Positions 25,183 through 38,464 are shown, counted from the stretch's first letter. The stretch: 64,000 nt of DNA from Kluyvera sichuanensis (GCF_014218705.1 NZ_JABBJF010000025.1:1-64000), one strand, 5' to 3'. The notes: a model not told the origin generated them from the sequence alone. Made by a program: numbers and translations.

Positions 25183-25212
25183 CTTTAACGATTTTTACAT
25201 GGCGTCACAGGG

Positions 25213-26514
25213 CTAGAGCATCAGCCCGCCGAAGATAAAACCGAGGATCACGCACAAAGCGATAGCAATCACGCCCGGCACCAGGAACGCATGGTTAAAC
25301 ACGTATTTGCCGATACGGGTAGAGCCGGTGTCATCCATTTCTACCGCTGCCAGCAGCGTAGGGTAGGTTGGCAGCACGAACAGCGCGGAAACCGCAGCGA
25401 AGGACGCAATGGCCGTCAACGGGGTAACGCCCAGCATCAGCGCTGCAGGCATCAGTGCTTTAGTGGTCGCCGCCTGGGAGTACAGCAGGGTAGCAGCAAA
25501 GAACAGCACCACCGCCAGCAGCCACGGGTAGTTGTTCAGCAGATCGCCCGCGATGGCCTGGATGTCGGCAATATGGGCTTTGACGAAAGTATCACCCAAC
25601 CACGCGACGCCTAGTACGCACACGCAGGCGCTCATGCCGGATTTAAAGGTGCTGGCGTTGAGGATCTCACCGGTATCGACTTTACAGGTGATGCAAATCA
25701 GCGTGGCGATGGTCAGCATGAACACCACAATCGCTTCGTTGCGCGGCAGTACCGGGTTCTGAATCAGCCCGACGGTGTCGCTGATGGCGGTGGCGTAGAA
25801 CATCACGGCCACGATACCAATCAGGAACAGCAATACGGAGCGCTTCGCATGGGGTTTCAGCTCAAACACTTTGCTGCCGCGCAGGCGCACTTCGCCTTTG
25901 GCCAGACGCTCCTGATACACCGGATCGTCTTTTAGCTCGCAGCCGAGGAAGTTACAGACGAGGGAGGTCAGCAGTACGGCAATCAGCGTGACCGGAATGC
26001 AGATGGAGAGCAGTGTCAGGTAGCTCACGCCCATCGGTTCCAGAATGCCCGCGAAGAACACCACCGCGGCGGAAATCGGCGAGGCGGTAATCGCAATCTG
26101 CGAGGCGACCACGGCGATAGAGAGCGGACGAGAAGGGCGAATACCCTGCTCTTTAGCCACTTCGGTAATCACCGGCAGCGTGGAGAACGCGGTGTGCCCG
26201 GTGCCTGCCAGAATGGTCATAAACCAGGTGACTAGCGGCGCTAAGAAGGTGATGTATTTAGGGTGACGGCGGAGCAGTCGCTCAGCCAGGCTGACGAGAT
26301 AATCCATCCCGCCAGCGATTTGCATCGCGGCAATCGCGGCGATGACCGCCATGATGATTTCAATAACGTCAAAGGGGATAGCGCCGGGTTTAATTTGAAA
26401 GATGAGCGTCAGCACCAGCACGCCGAAACCGCCAGCGAAGCCGATGCCGATACCCCCAAGTCTTGCCCCCAGATAAATGGCAAGAAGCACAATGACCAGT
26501 TCTGCTCCAAACAT
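25213..26514 (-). CDS. dcuA: Anaerobic C4-dicarboxylate transporter DcuA
   Basis: 433 aa, 10-12 membrane helices along the whole length, as in the DcuA/DcuB family (MFGAELVIVLLAIYLGARLG; PLVTWFMTILAGTGHTAFS). It exchanges aspartate or fumarate for succinate and is expressed constitutively in E. coli. It follows aspA on the same strand with a 111-bp gap containing an aspA terminator, so part of its expression is read-through. Pathway: aspartate uptake, deamination by AspA, reduction of fumarate by FrdABCD (39-42 kb). Confidence 0.97.
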   Translation of the reverse strand: MFGAELVIVLLAIYLGARLGGIGIGFAGGFGVLVLTLIFQIKPGAIPFDVIEIIMAVIAAIAAMQIAGGMDYLVSLAERLLRRHPKYITFLAPLVTWFMTILAGTGHTAFSTLPVITEVAKEQGIRPSRPLSIAVVASQIAITASPISAAVVFFAGILEPMGVSYLTLLSICIPVTLIAVLLTSLVCNFLGCELKDDPVYQERLAKGEVRLRGSKVFELKPHAKRSVLLFLIGIVAVMFYATAISDTVGLIQNPVLPRNEAIVVFMLTIATLICITCKVDTGEILNASTFKSGMSACVCVLGVAWLGDTFVKAHIADIQAIAGDLLNNYPWLLAVVLFFAATLLYSQAATTKALMPAALMLGVTPLTAIASFAAVSALFVLPTYPTLLAAVEMDDTGSTRIGKYVFNHAFLVPGVIAIALCVILGFIFGGLML

Positions 26515-26580
26515 ATTAGCCTTCCTTGTATTGCTAGATTGATATGTAATTGTTGTGTTTTGGTAAACTATAGATACAAA

Positions 26581-26607
26581 AAAGGCATGTCACGATGACA
26601 TGCCTTT
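26581..26607 (-). terminator. Intrinsic terminator after aspA
   Basis: AAAGGCATGTCA-CGA-TGACATGCCTTT: 12-bp stem with a T-rich tail (CCTTTTTTGTATC) on the minus strand, 18 bases after the aspA stop. Confidence 0.92.
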
Positions 26608-26625
26608 GTGCGTTATTCGGGAAGC

Positions 26626-28062
26626 TTACTGTTCGCTTTCATCGGTATAGCGCTTCGCTTTATAGGCCGGATGCATCAGGTTCTGCGGGGAGAAGATATC
26701 GTCCAGCTCCGCTTCCGTCAGCAGGCCGCGCTCCAACACCACTTCACGTACGCTCTTACCGGTTTCGGCACAAATTTTACCGACGATGTCGCCGTTATGG
26801 TGGCCGATGAACGGGTTGAGGTAGGTGACGATACCGATGGAGTTATAGACGTAGCTTTCGCACACTTCTTTGTTCGCGGTGATGCCGTCGATGCATTTTT
26901 CCAGCAGGTTGTAGCAGGCGTTGGTCAGGATGTGGATAGACTCAAACAGCGCCTGTCCAATCACCGGCTCCATCACGTTCAACTGCAGCTGACCGGCTTC
27001 AGAAGCCATGGTGACGGTGGTGTCGTTGCCGATGACTTTGAAGCACACCTGGTTCACCACTTCTGGCACCACCGGGTTCACTTTGGCTGGCATGATGGAT
27101 GAGCCCGCCTGCAGTTCCGGCAGGTTGATTTCGTTCAGGCCAGCGCGTGGGCCGGAGGAGAGCAGGCGAAGGTCGTTACAGATCTTCGACATTTTCACCG
27201 CCAGGCGTTTCAGCGAGCTGTGTACCATGACGTAGGCGCCGCAGTCGGAAGTCGCTTCAATCAGGTCTTCCGCCGGGACAACCGCCAGATTACTGACTTC
27301 CGCCAGCTTCTGTACCGCCAGCTGTTGGTAGCCGTCCGGGGTGTTCAGGCGAGTACCGATAGCGGTCGCGCCGAGGTTCACTTCCAGCAGCAGTTCTGCG
27401 GTGCGCAGCAGGTTTTTGGTCTCTTCGGTCAGCAGCACGTTGAATGCGTGGAATTCCTGGCCCAGGGTCATTGGTACCGCATCCTGCAGCTGGGTTCGAC
27501 CCATCTTCAGGACGTCCTGGAATTCCGCTGCTTTACGCTGGAAGCCTTCGCCCAGCTGATTAATCGCGTCAATCAGCTTCAGAATAGAGGTGTACACCGC
27601 GATGCGGAAGCCGGTTGGGTAGGCATCGTTGGTGGACTGGCATTTGTTGACGTGGTCGTTCGGGTTCAGGTACTGGTATTCCCCTTTCTGGTGGCCCATC
27701 AGCTCCAGGCCGATGTTCGCCAGTACCTCGTTGGTGTTCATGTTAACGGAGGTGCCTGCACCGCCCTGGTAAACGTCTACCGGGAACTGGTCCATGCATT
27801 TGCCGTTATTCAGAACTTCATCACAGGCAGCAATAATGGCATTTGCTACGCCTTTAGGGATCGTCTGAAGCTCTTTGTTCGCCAGGGCCGCTGCTTTTTT
27901 CACCATCACCATCCCACGAACAAATTCCGGGATGTCGCTGATTTTGCTATTGCTGATGTAAAAGTTTTCAATCGCTCTCAGAGTATGAACGCCGTAGTAA
28001 GCGTCAGCCGGAACTTCCCTGGTACCCAACAGATCTTCTTCGATACGAATGTTGTTTAGCAT
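26626..28062 (-). CDS. aspA: Aspartate ammonia-lyase
   Basis: 478 aa. Fumarase/aspartase superfamily signature [17 protein letters not shown] (about residues 317-333) and conserved [10 protein letters not shown] (about 105-114). It converts aspartate to fumarate and ammonia. It closely matches E. coli AspA in length (478). With dcuA downstream and frdABCD further on, it feeds fumarate respiration. Regulation by CRP and FNR is known in E. coli; a CRP-like site lies at 28248. Confidence 0.98.
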   Translation of the reverse strand: MLNNIRIEEDLLGTREVPADAYYGVHTLRAIENFYISNSKISDIPEFVRGMVMVKKAAALANKELQTIPKGVANAIIAACDEVLNNGKCMDQFPVDVYQGGAGTSVNMNTNEVLANIGLELMGHQKGEYQYLNPNDHVNKCQSTNDAYPTGFRIAVYTSILKLIDAINQLGEGFQRKAAEFQDVLKMGRTQLQDAVPMTLGQEFHAFNVLLTEETKNLLRTAELLLEVNLGATAIGTRLNTPDGYQQLAVQKLAEVSNLAVVPAEDLIEATSDCGAYVMVHSSLKRLAVKMSKICNDLRLLSSGPRAGLNEINLPELQAGSSIMPAKVNPVVPEVVNQVCFKVIGNDTTVTMASEAGQLQLNVMEPVIGQALFESIHILTNACYNLLEKCIDGITANKEVCESYVYNSIGIVTYLNPFIGHHNGDIVGKICAETGKSVREVVLERGLLTEAELDDIFSPQNLMHPAYKAKRYTDESEQ

Positions 28063-28247
28063 GTGAACCTTCTATTTGCGAGCTGCCAATGATTTCACCA
28101 AATACGCATAATCTGAATGGTTATGCGTTTTATGACCGCAGATTATTTCCTTAATCGGCCCAGTGTCTATGATCATATGCTGATAATAGCGGATTGCAGT
28201 AATCTGGATCACTTATTATCAGACGGAACGGATAAGAATTATTGATT

Positions 28248-28263
28248 TGTGAAATGAGTCACC
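28248..28263. promoter_or_regulatory. CRP-like site in the aspA-fxsA gap
   Basis: TGTGA-AATGAG-TCACC is one base from the CRP consensus TGTGA-N6-TCACA. It lies in the 337-bp divergent gap (28063-28399), about 185 bases before aspA and 137 before fxsA. The rest of the gap is AT-rich, with a TTGACA at about 28275 that may serve fxsA. Confidence 0.4.
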
Positions 28264-28399
28264 GCTTGACCATTGTTGACAAAAATATGGATGCGCGCTG
28301 ATTGAAATGCGGCGAATCACCACCATTTAAAAGTAGTGCAGCGGGCCGTGAATCGCTGCAAACGCGCGAACCGCGTGATTTTTCGAACAGGAGATGCCA

Positions 28400-28876
28400 G
28401 TGCGCTGGATACCGTTAATTGCCATTTTTCTCTATGTTTACATTGAGATATCGATTTTTATCCAGGTCGCCCATGTGTTTGGCGTCCTGCTGACGTTAGT
28501 ACTGGTTATTTTTACCTCCGTCATCGGCATGTCGCTGGTGCGCAATCAGGGCTTCAAAAACCTGATGCTGATGCAGGAAAAAATGCAGGCGGGCGAAAGC
28601 CCGGCGGCCGAGATGATCAAAAGCGTTTCGCTGATCCTCGCCGGTTTGCTGCTGCTGTTGCCAGGGTTCTTCACCGACTTCTTGGGTCTGGTGCTGTTGC
28701 TGCCGCCGGTGCAGAAACACCTCACCGTGAAACTGATGCCGTATCTGCACTTTAATCGGATGCCGGGCGGCGGTTTTGCGGGCGGTACCACGAGCGGGCA
28801 GACTTTTGACGGTGAGTATCAGCGTAAGGACGAACGTCCTGACCAGTTGGATCATAAAGACGATAATCGCCCATAA
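28400..28876 (+). CDS. fxsA: FxsA, inner-membrane suppressor of phage T7 exclusion
   Basis: 158 aa from GTG 28400, with AGGAG six bases before it; the in-frame ATG 28394 directly touches AGGAG and is too close. Membrane helices at about 5-45 and 70-95 (GLLLLLPGFFTDFLGLVLLL) and a hydrophilic tail ending DGEYQRKDERPDQLDHKDD. In E. coli, extra FxsA relieves F-plasmid exclusion of T7; its normal role is unknown. Divergent from aspA. Confidence 0.94.
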   Translation: MRWIPLIAIFLYVYIEISIFIQVAHVFGVLLTLVLVIFTSVIGMSLVRNQGFKNLMLMQEKMQAGESPAAEMIKSVSLILAGLLLLLPGFFTDFLGLVLLLPPVQKHLTVKLMPYLHFNRMPGGGFAGGTTSGQTFDGEYQRKDERPDQLDHKDDNRP

Positions 28877-28890
28877 GCCGTGGCGATGAT

Positions 28891-28926
28891 AAAAAGCCGG
28901 AGCGCGTTGTGCCTCCGGCTTTTTTT
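28891..28926 (+). terminator. Intrinsic terminator after fxsA
   Basis: AAAAAGCCGGAG (28891-28902) pairs with CTCCGGCTTTTT (28913 on), followed by further T residues: a standard rho-independent terminator 14 bases after the fxsA stop. Confidence 0.95.
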
Positions 28927-28941
28927 ATGGCGTTGGTGCGG

Positions 28942-29011
28942 TCCCGGCGTCGCTGCGCTCGGCCGGGCTACAATTTGACACGTAGCCCGGCCGAGCGCAG
29001 CGACGCCGGGA
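28942..29011. repeat. BIME with a perfect 30-bp inverted repeat
   Basis: A 30-base REP at 28942-28971 is repeated as its exact inverse at 28982-29011 with a 10-base spacer. It sits between fxsA and yjeH, which converge, and the right arm ends only four bases before the yjeH stop codon. Confidence 0.95.
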
Positions 29012-29015
29012 ATGC

Positions 29016-30799
<1,784 letters not shown>

Positions 30800-30820
30800 G
30801 CAACGCGCGAACGAATTTGA

Positions 30821-32479
<1,659 letters not shown>

Positions 32480-32506
32480 TCGTGCGCTATACCCCATAGC
32501 ATCAAG

Positions 32507-32538
32507 AAACCCCCGAGCAGAAATGCTCGGGGGTTTTT
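32507..32538. terminator. Terminator between groEL and iadA
   Basis: AAACCCCCGAGCA (32507-32519) pairs with TGCTCGGGGGTTT (32524-32536), four-base loop and T-run on the plus strand; A-run on the other side lets it end iadA transcripts too. Confidence 0.95.
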
Positions 32539-32555
32539 CTTTATGTGCTGGGGTG

Positions 32556-33725
32556 TTATTCCTCGAAAGTGCCTTTAACGCAGGCTTTACCGTCGCGCAC
32601 CATCTGCTTTCCCTTCGCCCATACTTCCTGAATACGCAGTTCCTCATCCAGAACGATAAAGTCGGCATCACAGCCCGGCGACAGTCGTCCCTTATGACCA
32701 AACCCAAGAAATTCCGCCACGTTACGGGTGAGCGGCAACAGCGCCTCTTCCAGCGGAAGATGATGCTGTTTCACTAACTTCTGTACCGTTTCCAACAGCG
32801 ATTCGAACCCGGCGACGCCGATGCCTATCAGGTTACCGTTGGCGTCAAAATGCGGTTGGCTTCCGTTACCGTCTGAACTCAGTGTTACTCTTGATGAGGG
32901 AACATCGCCTTCCCGGGCCGTCATAATGGCGCTTGCGGGGTCGATAGGCTCGTCGATGCTGCTGGTGATATCGATGTATCCACCTTCCCGGGCAAAGCGC
33001 AGGGCGGCAAGAAACAGCGACTGAGCGCGATTAACGTGGGTGGGAAGCAGCTTGGTTATCGGAACATCGGCATGATGCAATATGTCATAGACGGGTTCCA
33101 GTTCACGTGGGCTGTTGCCCATATGAAAAACGGAAATCCCGGCTTTGGTTCCCAACAGGCCGCCAACCCGTGATTGTGCCGCCATCGTGGCGAGTTGCGC
33201 GGACGTCGGTGCCGATGAGCGGTGGTCGGAAATCGCACATTTGACGCCAATGACTTTATCAATAAGCGCAACGTCTTTTTCGACGCTGCCGGTTAGCGTG
33301 GGCGACGGAAGCCCATAAGCGCCGGTCAGCATCCAGGCGCTTATCCCTTCGTACTCCAGCGCGCGGGTTTTGGCCAGTAACGACTCAGGATGACGTGTCA
33401 CGCCGTCGGTGCCGAGTAAGCCAACGACCGAGGTGATCCCGGCAGCGACAAGTTTCGACAGGCGTACTTCCGGGGTCCGCGTATGAGGACCTGCCTCGCC
33501 GCCGCCGCCAATCAGATGCACGTGCTGGTCGATAAAGCCAGGGCACACGGTCGCCCCGTTAAGGTCGCTTATTGGGCAGTCCGGGAGGGCGATGTCTGCG
33601 CCAGCCTGTTCAATGGCGATAATTTTTCCTCCGGCGACGAGGAGATCGCACATACCGCGCTCTTCAGGTGCGAAGAGGTGCGCATTGCGAAATAAGTGTG
33701 GCTCCAGCAAAGAGAAATTCATCAT
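32556..33725 (-). CDS. iadA: Isoaspartyl dipeptidase
   Basis: 389 aa zinc amidohydrolase. Metal motif CPGFIDQHVHLIGGGGEAGP (about 61-80), bridging-lysine region and LSSDGNGSQP aspartate near the end match E. coli IadA (390 aa). It cleaves beta-aspartyl dipeptides from damaged proteins. Last gene of yjiH-yjiG-iadA. In K-12 the same operon lies about four minutes away; here it sits between groEL and yjeI. Confidence 0.96.
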   Translation of the reverse strand: MMNFSLLEPHLFRNAHLFAPEERGMCDLLVAGGKIIAIEQAGADIALPDCPISDLNGATVCPGFIDQHVHLIGGGGEAGPHTRTPEVRLSKLVAAGITSVVGLLGTDGVTRHPESLLAKTRALEYEGISAWMLTGAYGLPSPTLTGSVEKDVALIDKVIGVKCAISDHRSSAPTSAQLATMAAQSRVGGLLGTKAGISVFHMGNSPRELEPVYDILHHADVPITKLLPTHVNRAQSLFLAALRFAREGGYIDITSSIDEPIDPASAIMTAREGDVPSSRVTLSSDGNGSQPHFDANGNLIGIGVAGFESLLETVQKLVKQHHLPLEEALLPLTRNVAEFLGFGHKGRLSPGCDADFIVLDEELRIQEVWAKGKQMVRDGKACVKGTFEE

Positions 33726-33731
33726 TCTTCC

Positions 33732-34193
33732 TTAGAAAAGTATCTGCATCACCCACATGGAGAGCAGGGCGTTGGCGATACAGATAACGATGATATGGGG
33801 ATAATACTTCGGATTCACGCCTGCGGTGCCCAGACAGCGGCCGGTATTCTGAACCGGGTTACCCATCAGATAAATGGCGGGCAAAAGCACGGTGGCATCA
33901 TGACCGCTGAGCGTGCCGGCAACCACCAGGCTTGCGCATACGCCGACGCCTCCGCCCATGCTCATCACCGACGCGAGCAACACCGTGGCGGCCACGCCGG
34001 GTAGCCCCCACAATGCCATCACGGGCTCGCAGACCTTGCCAACGATATCCAGTAGTCCGGTGACCTTAAGCGCCTGGATGATGACGAATGCCATCACCAC
34101 GTTGGGCAATAGGCTGGTTGTGGCGATGGTAAACCCGCGGCGAGCGCCGTCGATAAATAAATCCATGATATTTTTGCGCGGCAACGTCGTCAT
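33732..34193 (-). CDS. yjiG: YjiG, membrane protein of the iadA operon
   Basis: 153 aa, four or five hydrophobic segments with nucleoside-recognition/SpmB-like motifs (KVCEPVMALWGLPGVAATVL; MSMGGGVGVCASLVVAGTL). Same length as E. coli YjiG. It overlaps yjiH by four bases (ATGA) and precedes iadA by six, so the three are one operon. Probably forms a transporter with YjiH, perhaps for dipeptides; unproven. Confidence 0.93.
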   Translation of the reverse strand: MTTLPRKNIMDLFIDGARRGFTIATTSLLPNVVMAFVIIQALKVTGLLDIVGKVCEPVMALWGLPGVAATVLLASVMSMGGGVGVCASLVVAGTLSGHDATVLLPAIYLMGNPVQNTGRCLGTAGVNPKYYPHIIVICIANALLSMWVMQILF

Positions 34194-34852
34194 TCTTTTG
34201 CCTCCTGCTGTGTGCGGTTTTCACAGTGCGCGATCCACAAGCGCAAGAAATTGGCACCGATAAACTTAAACACCAGAATGACAACCAGGGGGGTAATCAC
34301 CGGGACGCTGATGACCGTAAACAGCGCTGCGCCGGAAGAGAAGTAGTTGGTGATAATGGCGCTTCCGCTGGTCTGGAAGGTGGCGAAAATTGCGCGTTCT
34401 TGATCGCTGATAGCTCCTTCGTCGGCAAGCTCTTTGGTCATGCCTGCCGCCGCATCGGTGTTTTGTAGATTTGCGATAAGCGCCAGCGAGCAGATGCCGG
34501 GGATGCCCAGTATAGGACGCAGAATGGGGGTCATCAGCTGTTGTGCGGCGCGAAGCCCACCCAGCCCTTCAGTAACCGAGATGATCCCCAGTGATAAAAT
34601 GACGGATGGGGCAAGCTCAAGGGCAAACAGGAAGCCATCTTTCGCTCCTACCCCACCCACCCCACGGAAAGATAACGCGTTTTCTCCCGCCGTATTCACC
34701 TGCCCAAAACTGCCATTCAGAACCGTAAAGTCAAAAACGCGCCACCATTCGGTGCTTTTCGCAAAGCAGCCTGAGAAAAATATAATGGTCAGCAGGAAAA
34801 CGAAATAACCTACCCACGTCACCTTGTCCTCTCCTGAGGATGTTTTACTCAT
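34190..34852 (-). CDS. yjiH: YjiH, membrane protein of the iadA operon
   Basis: 220 aa with about five membrane helices and a Gate-domain core (LAPSVILSLGIISVTEGLGG; LIANLQNTDAAAGMTKELAD). It resembles E. coli YjiH (about 227 aa). First gene of the operon; overlaps yjiG. The 236-bp region upstream, to yjeI, shows no further gene. Confidence 0.93.
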   Translation of the reverse strand: MSKTSSGEDKVTWVGYFVFLLTIIFFSGCFAKSTEWWRVFDFTVLNGSFGQVNTAGENALSFRGVGGVGAKDGFLFALELAPSVILSLGIISVTEGLGGLRAAQQLMTPILRPILGIPGICSLALIANLQNTDAAAGMTKELADEGAISDQERAIFATFQTSGSAIITNYFSSGAALFTVISVPVITPLVVILVFKFIGANFLRLWIAHCENRTQQEAKE

Positions 34853-35088
34853 GTTGCCTCCTTGGTTTTTTAATGCCGTGCATCACGTTGCACCTGGCAA
34901 CACTAAAACCATATCGAGGTTAATGACGATATCCTTAGGCGATTATCGGAATACATTTAGATGGGAGGGATCAAGGAGTTGTCATGCCCGTTGTAAAAAC
35001 GCACGGGGAATTCTCTTTTGGTCATCTTTTTAGTATAAGGTTTACACACGGACGACTTGCGTCCAGCTCATTGATTATGGGGAATAAC

Positions 35089-35442
35089 ATGCAGGTAAAA
35101 TATTTGGCAGGGATCGTTGGTGCGGCGCTGCTGCTGGCCGGCTGTAGCTCAACCACGGAACTGACCTCTGGCGGCCAGAACGTGCGCTTTGTAGAAGAGA
35201 AGCCGAGCGCGGAGTGTCAGTTGCTGGGTACGGCGACTGGGGCGCAGGGTAACTGGCTGTCAGGGCAGCAGGGCGCGGAAGGCGGCTCTATGCGCGGTGC
35301 GGCAAATGCGCTGCGTAACCATGCCGCTGAAATGGGCGGAAACGTGATTTATGGCGTGAGCAGCCCAACGCAAGGCATGCTCTCCAGCTTCGTACCGACC
35401 GACAGCGAAATGAACGGCCAGGTCTATAAGTGCCCGAACTGA
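35089..35442 (+). CDS. yjeI: YjeI lipoprotein (DUF4156)
   Basis: 117 aa from ATG 35089 (MQVKYLAGIVGAALLLAGCS), preceded by GGGGAAT. Lipobox LLAGC gives a lipid-modified Cys. The DUF4156 body (ECQLLGTATGAQGNW; GGSMRGAANALRNHA; GGNVIYGVSSPTQG) is nearly the same as in E. coli YjeI. A longer frame from 34984 would bury the signal peptide and is rejected. Function unknown. Confidence 0.95.
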   Translation: MQVKYLAGIVGAALLLAGCSSTTELTSGGQNVRFVEEKPSAECQLLGTATGAQGNWLSGQQGAEGGSMRGAANALRNHAAEMGGNVIYGVSSPTQGMLSSFVPTDSEMNGQVYKCPN

Positions 35443-35485
35443 TTCATGCGTAGCGCCCCCGCTAGTATTCCGGGGGCGTAGTGCT

Positions 35486-36349
35486 TCAGGCTTTCTCTGC
35501 GTTTTTTTCTACGCTTTGCTGTAGCTGATACAGCGCCTGCATATAGGCATCCGCCGTGAAGGTTTTACGTTTGTCAGAAGAGAGCGCTCTGACAAAAACC
35601 TGGCACGGTAAGCCCGCGAGTTTCTGCAGCCTTGGGCTGCAATCTAACAGTCGACGGGTGACAGCCTCGACGTCTTTGGTGCCCGGCTTGCTGCGCGTTT
35701 TGATCGCCGTCCCGCTAAACTGCGTGTTCCCTTCGCTATCGGTATAACGATAGACAACCGCCAGATGGTGAACGAACAGGTTTCGTTTCCAGGCTGGATG
35801 GTCGTAGGAGTCATACTCCAGGTTGCCGCCTGCCTTGTAGTCCACGTCGTACAGCGGCAGGAAATCCAGCATGGAAGAGATACGCAGCGACAGTTCGTTC
35901 ATCCCCGCGTTATTGATGGCATGGACCATTACGGTCACCAGCAGCTCGATTTGCAGCAGATCAACAACCAGCTCGACCTTTTTACCGGAGTGCAGCGTCA
36001 GAGTGAACGTCTGGCTTTCATTGTCATCGTTGGTGAGCGAGATGGCGTTGACGCGCAGATTGACGTCAGCATGCTCCAGCGCTTCACGCTGAAGCGCCGG
36101 GATATTCTGGTGCATTTTCTGCGCGGCTTTATCGCGCGCTTTTTCGTAGCGGCTGCGCTCGTCCGCGCTGAGCAGAGGAAGCTGCGCGAGGCGGTATTCG
36201 AGGGCGATAAACAGGTCTTTCAGGGCGATAGCGGGCAGGAAAAAGAGCGACTCTTTTTTACGCGGCTCTTTAATTTTCAGGGCCAGCGCAATGAAATTAT
36301 TTTCCTGACGAATGACGCCTGCGTTAATGCCTTTGATGGAAATAGACAA
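35486..36349 (-). CDS. yjeJ: YjeJ, conserved protein of unknown function
   Basis: 287 aa if translation starts at TTG 36349, which has AAGGAG five bases before it; an upstream in-frame ATG at 36367 contains that AAGGAG inside its own codons and lacks a site of its own. No signal or membrane segments. Conserved blocks include ENNFIALALKIKEPRKKESL and KTRSKPGTKDVEAVTRRLLD. Position between yjeI and epmB matches E. coli yjeJ. Confidence 0.88.
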   Translation of the reverse strand: MSISIKGINAGVIRQENNFIALALKIKEPRKKESLFFLPAIALKDLFIALEYRLAQLPLLSADERSRYEKARDKAAQKMHQNIPALQREALEHADVNLRVNAISLTNDDNESQTFTLTLHSGKKVELVVDLLQIELLVTVMVHAINNAGMNELSLRISSMLDFLPLYDVDYKAGGNLEYDSYDHPAWKRNLFVHHLAVVYRYTDSEGNTQFSGTAIKTRSKPGTKDVEAVTRRLLDCSPRLQKLAGLPCQVFVRALSSDKRKTFTADAYMQALYQLQQSVEKNAEKA

Positions 36350-36499
36350 ACGGTTCTCCTTAACCATTTTTTAGTTAAATGTATTTATTTAACTTATTGA
36401 TTTGGTTTATTTTTAATGGCGATATGAATCGTTAAAATAACACAGACCGTTATGATGTCCAAAAAAACAGGCAGACCGAAGTCTGCCGATTTATTTCGT

Positions 36500-37528
36500 T
36501 TATCGCTGACGTAGCTGGAGATCCAGCGGCGTTTTACTTGGCTCGCCGCCAATTTCTCGCGCCAGTTTCGGCACCATATAACCGGAGATAAGCGTGAGCA
36601 GCTCGCGCATAATTTCGCGCGCTTCGTCATCGCTGACGAGGAAGTGGGCCGCGCCCTGAACTTTATCCAGCACGTGCAGGTAATATGGCATCACGCCAGC
36701 ATCAAACAGCGCATTGCTGAGATTGGCCAGGGTTTGTGCATTATCGTTCACGCCGCGCAGCAGCACGCTCTGGTTGAGCAGCGTTACGCCCACGCGGCGC
36801 AGTTGCCCCATGGCATGGCGGAAGGCATCGTCAATCTCGTTGGCGTGGTTGATATGGTTAACCAGCAGGATCTGCAGCGATGAATTCGCAAAGCGGCTAA
36901 CCAGCGTGTCGGTAATGCGAGCCGGAATGACGATCGGCAAGCGGCTATGAATACGCAGGCGCTTGATGTGCGGGATGGCTTCCAGTTGGGTGAGTAGCCA
37001 GTCCAGTTCGTGATCTTTTGCCATCAGCGGATCGCCGCCGGAGAAAATGATTTCGTCGAGTTCCGGATGCGCACTGACATAGTCCAGCGCAGCCTGCCAG
37101 TTTCGCTTATTACCCTGGTTCTCGGCGTACGGGAAGTGACGACGGAAGCAATAACGGCAATTTACCGCGCAGCCGCCTTTTACCAGCAATAACGCACGGT
37201 TATGGTACTTATGCAGCAGGCCAGGCACCACGCTGTGCTGTTCTTCCAGCGGATCGGTGGAAAAACCAGGGGCGGCGATAAACTCTTCCTGCGAGGTAAG
37301 TACCTGACGTAAAAGCGGATCGTTCGGGTTGCCTTTCTCCATGCGCGCCACAAATGCGCGCGGAACGCGCAGGGCAAACAGGCGCTTAGCCTCACGGCCA
37401 GCGAGCAGATTTTCATCAGCGTCTATATTCAGAAGACGTAATAGTTCATCCGGATCGGTGAGAACATCGGCAAGTTGCATCAACCAATCTTCTCTGGATG
37501 GGGTATTTAGGGTTACAATATGCGCCAT
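36500..37528 (-). CDS. epmB: EF-P beta-lysylation lysine 2,3-aminomutase EpmB
   Basis: 342 aa radical-SAM enzyme with [13 protein letters not shown] (CxxxCxxC, cluster ligands) and PLP lysine region near the C-terminus. It converts (S)-alpha-lysine to (R)-beta-lysine, which EpmA (42.6 kb) attaches to EF-P. Divergent from efp: the two starts are 40 bases apart, so target and modifier share a control region. Confidence 0.97.
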   Translation of the reverse strand: MAHIVTLNTPSREDWLMQLADVLTDPDELLRLLNIDADENLLAGREAKRLFALRVPRAFVARMEKGNPNDPLLRQVLTSQEEFIAAPGFSTDPLEEQHSVVPGLLHKYHNRALLLVKGGCAVNCRYCFRRHFPYAENQGNKRNWQAALDYVSAHPELDEIIFSGGDPLMAKDHELDWLLTQLEAIPHIKRLRIHSRLPIVIPARITDTLVSRFANSSLQILLVNHINHANEIDDAFRHAMGQLRRVGVTLLNQSVLLRGVNDNAQTLANLSNALFDAGVMPYYLHVLDKVQGAAHFLVSDDEAREIMRELLTLISGYMVPKLAREIGGEPSKTPLDLQLRQR

Positions 37529-37568
37529 TTTGTGGCTTAGCTACCATTTAACAATTTCAGAGGGCCTT

Positions 37569-38135
37569 ATGGCGACTTACTATAGCAACGATTTTCGTGC
37601 TGGTCTTAAAATCATGATGGACGGCGAACCGTACGCGGTTGAAGCCAGTGAATTCGTTAAGCCGGGTAAAGGTCAGGCATTCGCGCGCGTTAAGCTGCGC
37701 CGCCTGCTGACCGGTACTCGCGTAGAGAAAACCTTCAAGTCTACCGACTCCGCTGAAGGCGCAGACGTTGCCGACATGAACCTCACCTTCCTGTACACCG
37801 ACGGTGAATTCTGGCACTTCATGAACAACGAAACCTTCGAGCAGCTGGCTGCCGATGAGAAAGCCGTTGGCGAAAACGCGAAATGGCTGCTGGATCAGGC
37901 TGAATGCATCGTGACCCTGTGGAACGGTCAGCCTATCTCCGTGACTCCGCCGAACTTCGTTGAACTGGAAATCATTGAAACCGATCCAGGTCTGAAAGGC
38001 GATACCGCAGGTACTGGCGGCAAACCAGCTACCCTGTCCACTGGCGCAGTGGTTAAAGTTCCACTGTTCGTCCAGATTGGCGAAGTGATCAAAGTGGATA
38101 CCCGCTCCGGCGAATACGTATCTCGCGTGAAGTAA
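37569..38135 (+). CDS. efp: Elongation factor P
   Basis: 188 aa from ATG 37569. The modified lysine is Lys34 in [14 protein letters not shown] rescues ribosomes stalled at polyproline stretches; beta-lysylation by EpmB and EpmA is needed for full activity and both genes are in this window. Length equals E. coli EF-P. Confidence 0.98.
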   Translation: MATYYSNDFRAGLKIMMDGEPYAVEASEFVKPGKGQAFARVKLRRLLTGTRVEKTFKSTDSAEGADVADMNLTFLYTDGEFWHFMNNETFEQLAADEKAVGENAKWLLDQAECIVTLWNGQPISVTPPNFVELEIIETDPGLKGDTAGTGGKPATLSTGAVVKVPLFVQIGEVIKVDTRSGEYVSRVK

Positions 38136-38317
38136 TTCATGCTTTGATCGCCCGGCGCAGCAGTGATGCTGCGCCAGCCTTTTCCCCGTTCGATCCAATC
38201 TTCTGTCTTTCCCGCTTCGTCTTCTTCCGAAAAAAAACGCTGACATCCAACATCCTGAGTGAAGTTGTCTATGCTTATGAAGCAAGATAACGATAACTGG
38301 CTCTTAAGGATGACATT

Positions 38318-38464
38318 ATGGTGAAAAAAGCGATCGCAGCATTTTTTACGGTTCTGGTTCTCTCCTCTGTGCTCACGGCCTGTAACACCACGCGAGGACT
38401 TGGCGAGGATATTTCCGACGGTGGTAGCGCTATTTCTGGGGCCGCAACCAAGGCGCAGCAATAA
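38318..38464 (+). CDS. ecnB: Entericidin B lipoprotein
   Basis: 48 aa small gene: [20 protein letters not shown], then [16 protein letters not shown] and [12 protein letters not shown]. Lipobox LTAC with lipidated Cys22. It is almost identical to E. coli EcnB, the toxic member of a stationary-phase pair. The antidote gene ecnA, which precedes ecnB in E. coli, is absent: the 182 bases after efp hold no second lipoprotein. Followed at once by a terminator. Confidence 0.95.
   Translation: MVKKAIAAFFTVLVLSSVLTACNTTRGLGEDISDGGSAISGAATKAQQ

Noticed and set aside
28063..28399. Small gene between aspA and fxsA
   Set aside because: No frame with a ribosome site; only promoter-like and CRP-like sequence was seen.
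34984..35088. N-terminal extension of YjeI
   Set aside because: Would place 35 hydrophilic residues before the lipoprotein signal; ATG 35089 gives the conserved length.
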